Shown here one piece after another: positions 30,226 through 34,051 of a stretch of DNA of 34,051 nucleotides. A program made the position numbers and the translations under genes. The notes under the pieces are model-generated. The model saw only the letters and a list, made by a program, of their open reading frames with translations. It had not been told where the DNA came from and made no database searches. Origin of the DNA: Bryobacterales bacterium (lineage in GTDB: Bacteria; Acidobacteriota; Terriglobia; Bryobacterales; Bryobacteraceae); contig PLDF01000409.1 in the NCBI GenBank assembly GCA_003135055.1, forward strand, positions 83,719 through 117,769. The letters run 5' to 3'. Each line of letters opens with the position of its first letter. Positions within the stretch are counted from its first letter, which is position 1.

Positions 30226-31146
30226 ATGCGTTTCGCAACCGCTCTCGCGCTGGCCGCGCTTCCATTGGCTGCTCAGTCCTTCGACACCAGGATGCCGGAT
30301 ACTGTCCCGGCCGTCACCGGCAAGGTGATGGATGGCGCCACGCTGCGCTACATCGACGTGCAGCTTGGCGACGGCGCGCCCGCGGCAGCCGGACAACAGT
30401 ACACCGTGCACTACACCGGCTGGCTGCGCGATGGGACGAAGTTCGATTCCTCCATTGGCAAGGAGCCGATACAATTCGTGCAGGGCCGCCGCCAAGTGAT
30501 CTCCGGCTGGGAAATGGGCTTCGAAGGGATGAAGGTTGGCGGCAAGCGGCGCCTGTTCATTCCCTATCAGATGGCTTATGGCGAACAGGGGCGCGGATCG
30601 ATTCCGCCTAAAGCCGAGTTAGTTTTCGACGTCGAGCTGCTCAAAGCGGAGACCGCCCCGGAAGCGCCTGCGGCCGCTGCCGACATATTGTTCTCGCTGA
30701 ACCAGGTCGAGAGCGAAGTGATGCAGCTTGCCAAGGCCATTCCCGAGGAGAAATACGGCTGGCGCCCTGGACCGGGCGTCCGCACCATTCAGCAGGTATT
30801 TCTACACATCGCATACGCGAATCATTTGATTCTGAACATCGCGGACGGCTCGGACGCCGATGAAGTGAAAAAGATGGTCGAAGACAACGACAAAGGCGAG
30901 CAGCAGTCTATCAGTAAGGAGAAGACACTGGCGGCGCTCACCGGATCGTTCGCGGAAGCGCACAAGTATCTCGACGCAGTGCGCGCGCAAGCGCTGACTC
31001 GCGATGCCGAATTCTTCGGCCAGAAGACCACGCGCCGCGGCATTCTGATCTTCCTCGATACTCACATGGGCGAGCATCTGGGTCAGGCGATCGCCTATGC
31101 GCGCATGAATGGAATCGTGCCGCCGTGGTCGGCCGGCCGGCAATAG
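30226..31146 (+). CDS. FKBP-type peptidyl-prolyl isomerase fused to a DinB-like domain
   Basis: 306 residues. The signal peptide MRFATALALAALPLAAQS is followed by an FKBP domain at about 35-142 (VHYTGWLRDGTKFDSSIG, VISGWEMGFEGMKVGGKRRL, IPYQMAYGEQGRGSIPPKA, LVFDVELLKAE), which isomerises prolyl bonds. A short Ala/Pro linker (EAPAAAAD) joins a DinB/DfsA-type four-helix domain at about 150-300: HIAYANHLILN and DTHMGEHLGQAIAYARMNG supply likely metal-binding histidines. Both domains are full length. Cytoplasmic DinB proteins are thiol transferases or of unknown function, so a secreted fusion is unusual. The transcript is probably leaderless. Confidence 0.88.
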   Translation: MRFATALALAALPLAAQSFDTRMPDTVPAVTGKVMDGATLRYIDVQLGDGAPAAAGQQYTVHYTGWLRDGTKFDSSIGKEPIQFVQGRRQVISGWEMGFEGMKVGGKRRLFIPYQMAYGEQGRGSIPPKAELVFDVELLKAETAPEAPAAAADILFSLNQVESEVMQLAKAIPEEKYGWRPGPGVRTIQQVFLHIAYANHLILNIADGSDADEVKKMVEDNDKGEQQSISKEKTLAALTGSFAEAHKYLDAVRAQALTRDAEFFGQKTTRRGILIFLDTHMGEHLGQAIAYARMNGIVPPWSAGRQ

Positions 31147-31446
31147 TTCGCTTACCGCCGTGGCTCTAATCGGAGCCGCGCGCGTTTTCAAGCGGTTTTG
31201 CGATAGCACCGAATCTCAGTTCACGGTACTAGCAATGCGGTATGTATCGATACGAAATCCGGACTGGCAACCCGTGGCGGAAGTCCCCAAAACACCGCTT
31301 ACTGACGGCGCGTCTCCTTATGGAGCGGTTTCTTGGCCCTGATTTACCTTTTTGCCAAATGACGCGAGAGACATGCGAGCTTGTTGTACGAGGAGCTTTC
31401 GACGAAACACCCGGAAGCCGCCGATGATTTCGGCGCCGGAGGCGAG

Positions 31447-32301
31447 ATGCAGGTAGAACGCGCGCCGAAGCCGACGAGAGGGTGGAAGCTGGCGCTTGCC
31501 ACGAACGTCGCCCTGACAGCAGTCAGTTGCTTCTGGCCCTTTGCCGGCCCGCTGCTGGGCTTCCCAAGACCATCGGTTTCGATGATGGCGGTCATGGTCG
31601 GCCTGCCATGGGCCGCGGTCGGAATGGTGTGGTTTCTCCCAAGCCGGTTCCTTTTCTTCCCCGCGCCGGAAGACGGGCGGCTGAGTCTCTTCGGGGTGTT
31701 GTTCTTCGCATGTCTGGCCCCGATCGGTACCTATTGCTATGCGACGTCCGTTCGAAAGCTGCCGGCAATTGGGCTCGCATGCGTCGTTGGCGCCGTCTTT
31801 TTTGCTGCGCTACTAGTCTCGGAAGTGCGCGCCAAAGGCAACCCATTTCTATCGATAACTGCGTTCTTCCCATCATTCGGATACGCTTACTTGGCCGTGG
31901 TCCAACTGAACTGCGTGCTAGACCGTTCACCTGCCGCGGTCTACGAGACGTTGGTCTCCGATAAGTCCCCACGTGGGCCGGCCGTGGATATGCAGCCGTG
32001 GGGGCCGGCGCCCGAGCCCAAGAGCATCATGACTCCGTACCACGCTCTAGTCCCGCGGCAGATCTTCGACGCTGTTCAAGCAGGGGGTCCGATTTGCGTG
32101 GTGCAAAGGGACGGTGCGCTGGGGATTCGTTGGTACACCGCCCAGGTCTGTGCATGGAACGGACAGCCAGTTGTTCTCGGAGTCGAAGGAAGCTTAGCGC
32201 AAAGCAGACGGATCGGCGGCTGGAGTCTTTCTAAGCCGAGCGACAAACAGATCGTTCGCTCAAGAGCGCGCCACTCGAAGAGCCCCGTCACGCCCGGTTA
32301 G
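31447..32301 (+). CDS. Membrane protein of unknown function
   Basis: 284 residues from the ATG at 31447, chosen because GGAGG lies 4 nt upstream (31438-31442); the frame is open from a TTG at 31381. Four or five membrane segments occupy about 15-150 (LALATNVALTAVSCFWPFAG, SMMAVMVGLPWAAVGMVWFL, LFGVLFFACLAPIGTYCY, IGLACVVGAVFFAALLVS, FLSITAFFPSFGYAYLAVV). A soluble C-terminal part (about 165-284) holds FDAVQAGGPICVVQRDGALG and WYTAQVCAWNGQPVVLG, resembling a small beta domain. I recognise no family. Its end overlaps the end of the convergent TPR/glycosyltransferase gene by 42 bp. Confidence 0.65.
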   Translation: MQVERAPKPTRGWKLALATNVALTAVSCFWPFAGPLLGFPRPSVSMMAVMVGLPWAAVGMVWFLPSRFLFFPAPEDGRLSLFGVLFFACLAPIGTYCYATSVRKLPAIGLACVVGAVFFAALLVSEVRAKGNPFLSITAFFPSFGYAYLAVVQLNCVLDRSPAAVYETLVSDKSPRGPAVDMQPWGPAPEPKSIMTPYHALVPRQIFDAVQAGGPICVVQRDGALGIRWYTAQVCAWNGQPVVLGVEGSLAQSRRIGGWSLSKPSDKQIVRSRARHSKSPVTPG

Positions 32302-34051
32302 GAGGGCCAATTCATCGCGCACTCGTTCGAGTACCGATTGCCAGTCCTCGATCTTTGGCTGCCCGAACAGACGCATGGTCGGATACCAGGGGCTATCTTC
32401 GCGTTGCAGTAACCAGCGCCAGTCATGGGCGAATGGAATAAGCGTCCACACGGGAGCCGCAAGACCCCCGGCAAGATGGCAGACCGATGTATCCACTGTG
32501 ATTACCAGATCAAGGTTAGCCATCGCCGAAGCCGTGTCGCTAAAATCCTCCAGGAACGGGCTTGCATCGAAGAACGAGCCTGGAATATCGCCAAGCGTTT
32601 CAATTTCGCCGGCCGTCCGGTCCTTCTGGAGACTGACAACCGCAAGTCCCGGAATACCGAGAAATTCGGTAAACTGAGACGCGGTCATCGAACGCTTGCG
32701 GTAACCTTCGGAAGCGGGACCACTGCGCCATACGACACCCACCCTGAAGCCGTGATAACTGGCCAGACGATCCCTCCAAGCGGCCGCCCGTGCGGGATCG
32801 GATTGCAGATACGGCACATGGGCGGGGATGGTGTCCAAGGTCGTTTGGAAAAGACCAGGCAAACTCATTAGCGGCGCGTGAACGTCATAGGCGGGCAAGT
32901 CGCGACCATACGGAAAGATTCCGTCGATCCCAGCCACGCCCTTGAACAGGCGCGCCAGAGAGGGCGGACAGGACAGCAAGACGGTCCCGCCCTTCTCTTT
33001 CACTAACCGGGCAAAGCGGACGCACTGGATGTTATCTCCCAACCCTTGCTCGCAGTGCAAAAGGATCGTTCTTCCGCGAAGATCTTTTCCGTCCCACAAA
33101 GGCAAGGTGAGGCCGTGCGGTTTCACTCCTTTAGTAAGCCACCGCCACTCGTATTTACGCCAGCCCTCGACGAGGTCTCCGGTAAGCAGCCGGAAATAGG
33201 CGTCGCAAAAATGCGTATCGGCAGAGTCCGGGTGAAAGGCGAGAGCCCGTTTGCAGCATGCCATGGCATCGTCGATTCTGCCTTGGTCCCTGAAAGTAAC
33301 AATCAGGTTGGTGTGGGCATCGGCGTAGTCCGGCCTGAGGCCGAGAGCCCGTTGGTAGCAGGCCACGGCATCGTCGAGCTTACCTTGATCGCCGAAGATG
33401 TTACCCAGATTGTAGTGGGCATCGGCGTAGTCCGGCATGAGGGCGAGAGCCCGTTCGCAGCATGCCATGGCAGGTTCGAGCTTGCCTTGATCTCTAAGGG
33501 CGTTACCGAGCCCATTTTGAAAGTCCGGACGGTCCGGCCCGAGGGCGAGAGCCCGTTGGTAGCAGGCCACGGCATCGTCGAGCTTACCTTGAGCGCTGAA
33601 GACATTGCCTAGATTGTAGTGCGCTTCGGCATAGTGGGGCGCAAGGGTGAGAGCTTGCTCGAAGCACGCCGCGGCATCGTTGAGGTCTCCGTGTGCGCCA
33701 AGAATCGCCCCGCCCAAATTGTTATGAAGAGCCGCGTTTCCCGTGTCCATAGGAAGGGCTTTCTTGTAGTGCGTGATGGCATCGTCGAACTTACCCCGGG
33801 CTTGAAGAACGTTACCCAAGTTAATGTGGGCCGCCGCATGGCCCGGCTCTACATCGAGCGCCTTCCTGTAGTGCGCCACGGAATCGTCGAGCTTGCCTTG
33901 GGCTTGAAGAATGTTACCCAAGTTGATGTGAGCCCCAGCATGGTCCGGCTTTATATCAATCGCCTTCTCGTAGTGCGCCGTCGCATCGTCGAGCTTGCCT
34001 AGGGCCTGGAGAACGTTACCCAAGTTAAGGTGGGCGCCGGCGTTGTCCGGC
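32260..34051 (-). CDS. TPR protein with glycosyltransferase-9-like C-terminal domain (partial, 5' end beyond the window)
   Basis: At least 597 residues; the frame is still open at the right edge, so the true start is outside. From the N-terminal side there are eight complete 34-residue TPR units of the type LGNVLQAQGKLDDAVAHYRK, with more likely upstream. A C-terminal domain (about 310-587) follows, with PLWDGKDLRGRTILLHCEQG, GDNIQCVRFARLV, FRVGVVWRSG, VITVDTSVCHLAGGLAAPVW and DWRWLLQREDSPWYP. This combination is a common TPR-GT9-like protein type linked to protein or surface glycosylation. Whether it transfers sugar is unproven. It converges with and overlaps the membrane-protein gene by 42 bp. 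Confidence 0.88.
   Translation of the reverse strand, partial: PDNAGAHLNLGNVLQALGKLDDATAHYEKAIDIKPDHAGAHINLGNILQAQGKLDDSVAHYRKALDVEPGHAAAHINLGNVLQARGKFDDAITHYKKALPMDTGNAALHNNLGGAILGAHGDLNDAAACFEQALTLAPHYAEAHYNLGNVFSAQGKLDDAVACYQRALALGPDRPDFQNGLGNALRDQGKLEPAMACCERALALMPDYADAHYNLGNIFGDQGKLDDAVACYQRALGLRPDYADAHTNLIVTFRDQGRIDDAMACCKRALAFHPDSADTHFCDAYFRLLTGDLVEGWRKYEWRWLTKGVKPHGLTLPLWDGKDLRGRTILLHCEQGLGDNIQCVRFARLVKEKGGTVLLSCPPSLARLFKGVAGIDGIFPYGRDLPAYDVHAPLMSLPGLFQTTLDTIPAHVPYLQSDPARAAAWRDRLASYHGFRVGVVWRSGPASEGYRKRSMTASQFTEFLGIPGLAVVSLQKDRTAGEIETLGDIPGSFFDASPFLEDFSDTASAMANLDLVITVDTSVCHLAGGLAAPVWTLIPFAHDWRWLLQREDSPWYPTMRLFGQPKIEDWQSVLERVRDELALLTGRDGALRVARS
33240..34051 (-). repeat. 102-bp tandem repeats encoding the TPR units
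   Basis: The TPR region is repetitive at DNA level with a 102-bp period. Phrases such as GCATCGTCGAGCTTACCTTG and GTTACCCAGATTGTAGTG recur with few changes (for example near 33372, 33570 and 33880). High nucleotide similarity among some units points to recent duplication or homogenisation. Confidence 0.75.

Noticed and set aside
33240..34051. The regular repeats at the right edge as a CRISPR array.
   Set aside because: The 102-bp period is in frame and encodes 34-residue TPR units with no distinct spacers.

Overview
The window looks like chromosomal DNA of an Acidobacteriota bacterium, probably close to Solibacter/Bryobacter. It is GC-rich and carries two protein types largely associated with that group: a TIGR03435-type secreted protein (21250-22080) and a very large FG-GAP/VCBS repeat protein with a TIGR03437-type C-terminus (17871-20990). 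It also has a two-gene ECF sigma/FecR unit, a PQQ-type quinoprotein, and intergenic hairpin families typical of such genomes. The taxonomic call is inference from these families, not from a marker gene.

Left part (1-6040). A translationally coupled minus-strand pair encodes thiamine-monophosphate kinase (thiL) and an O-methyltransferase. A secreted quinoprotein dehydrogenase follows on the plus strand. Two toxin-antitoxin loci come next. One is a PemK/MazF pair whose toxin is broken by a frameshift. The other is an apparently intact HigB/HigA pair with a candidate operator over its promoter.

Island (about 6040-11840). The 3' end of the kbl gene exists twice in direct orientation: as a decayed remnant at 6040-6195 and inside the intact kbl at 11676-12860. 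Between the copies lie a serine recombinase, a protein with an RX4H (HEPN-like) motif, a small membrane protein, a six-cysteine small protein, a 57-residue protein, a zinc-ribbon gene remnant with a stop at a Cys codon, and a zinc-ribbon AAA+ ATPase. A 46-bp exact duplication links the remnant region to the 3' part of the ATPase gene. This is the best candidate here for an undescribed mobile or defence-like accessory module; its function is inferred only from motifs and context.

Middle (11676-17525). Intact kbl and a flavin reductase lie on the minus strand. An HU/IHF protein gene and a tight plus-strand run follow: site-2 protease, family-2 glycosyltransferase, family-4 glycosyltransferase and prepilin peptidase. 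These fit envelope, LPS and pilus biogenesis.

Right part (17526-34051). After the giant FG-GAP protein and the TIGR03435 protein comes a wrecked locus at 22168-22960. It has a strong promoter with three copies of a TetR-like palindrome, but drives only the first 40 or so residues of a membrane protein joined to the C-terminal part of a TIGR01777-type epimerase. Then come FecR and ECF sigma (coupled, minus strand), a hybrid histidine kinase with a periplasmic binding-protein-like sensor, a secreted protein of unknown function, a GmhA-type SIS isomerase, a secreted TPR protein, an FKBP-DinB fusion, a membrane protein of unknown function, and a TPR/glycosyltransferase-9-like protein that runs off the right edge. 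Several genes have a -10-like box 5-8 nt before the start codon and no Shine-Dalgarno, suggesting leaderless transcripts.
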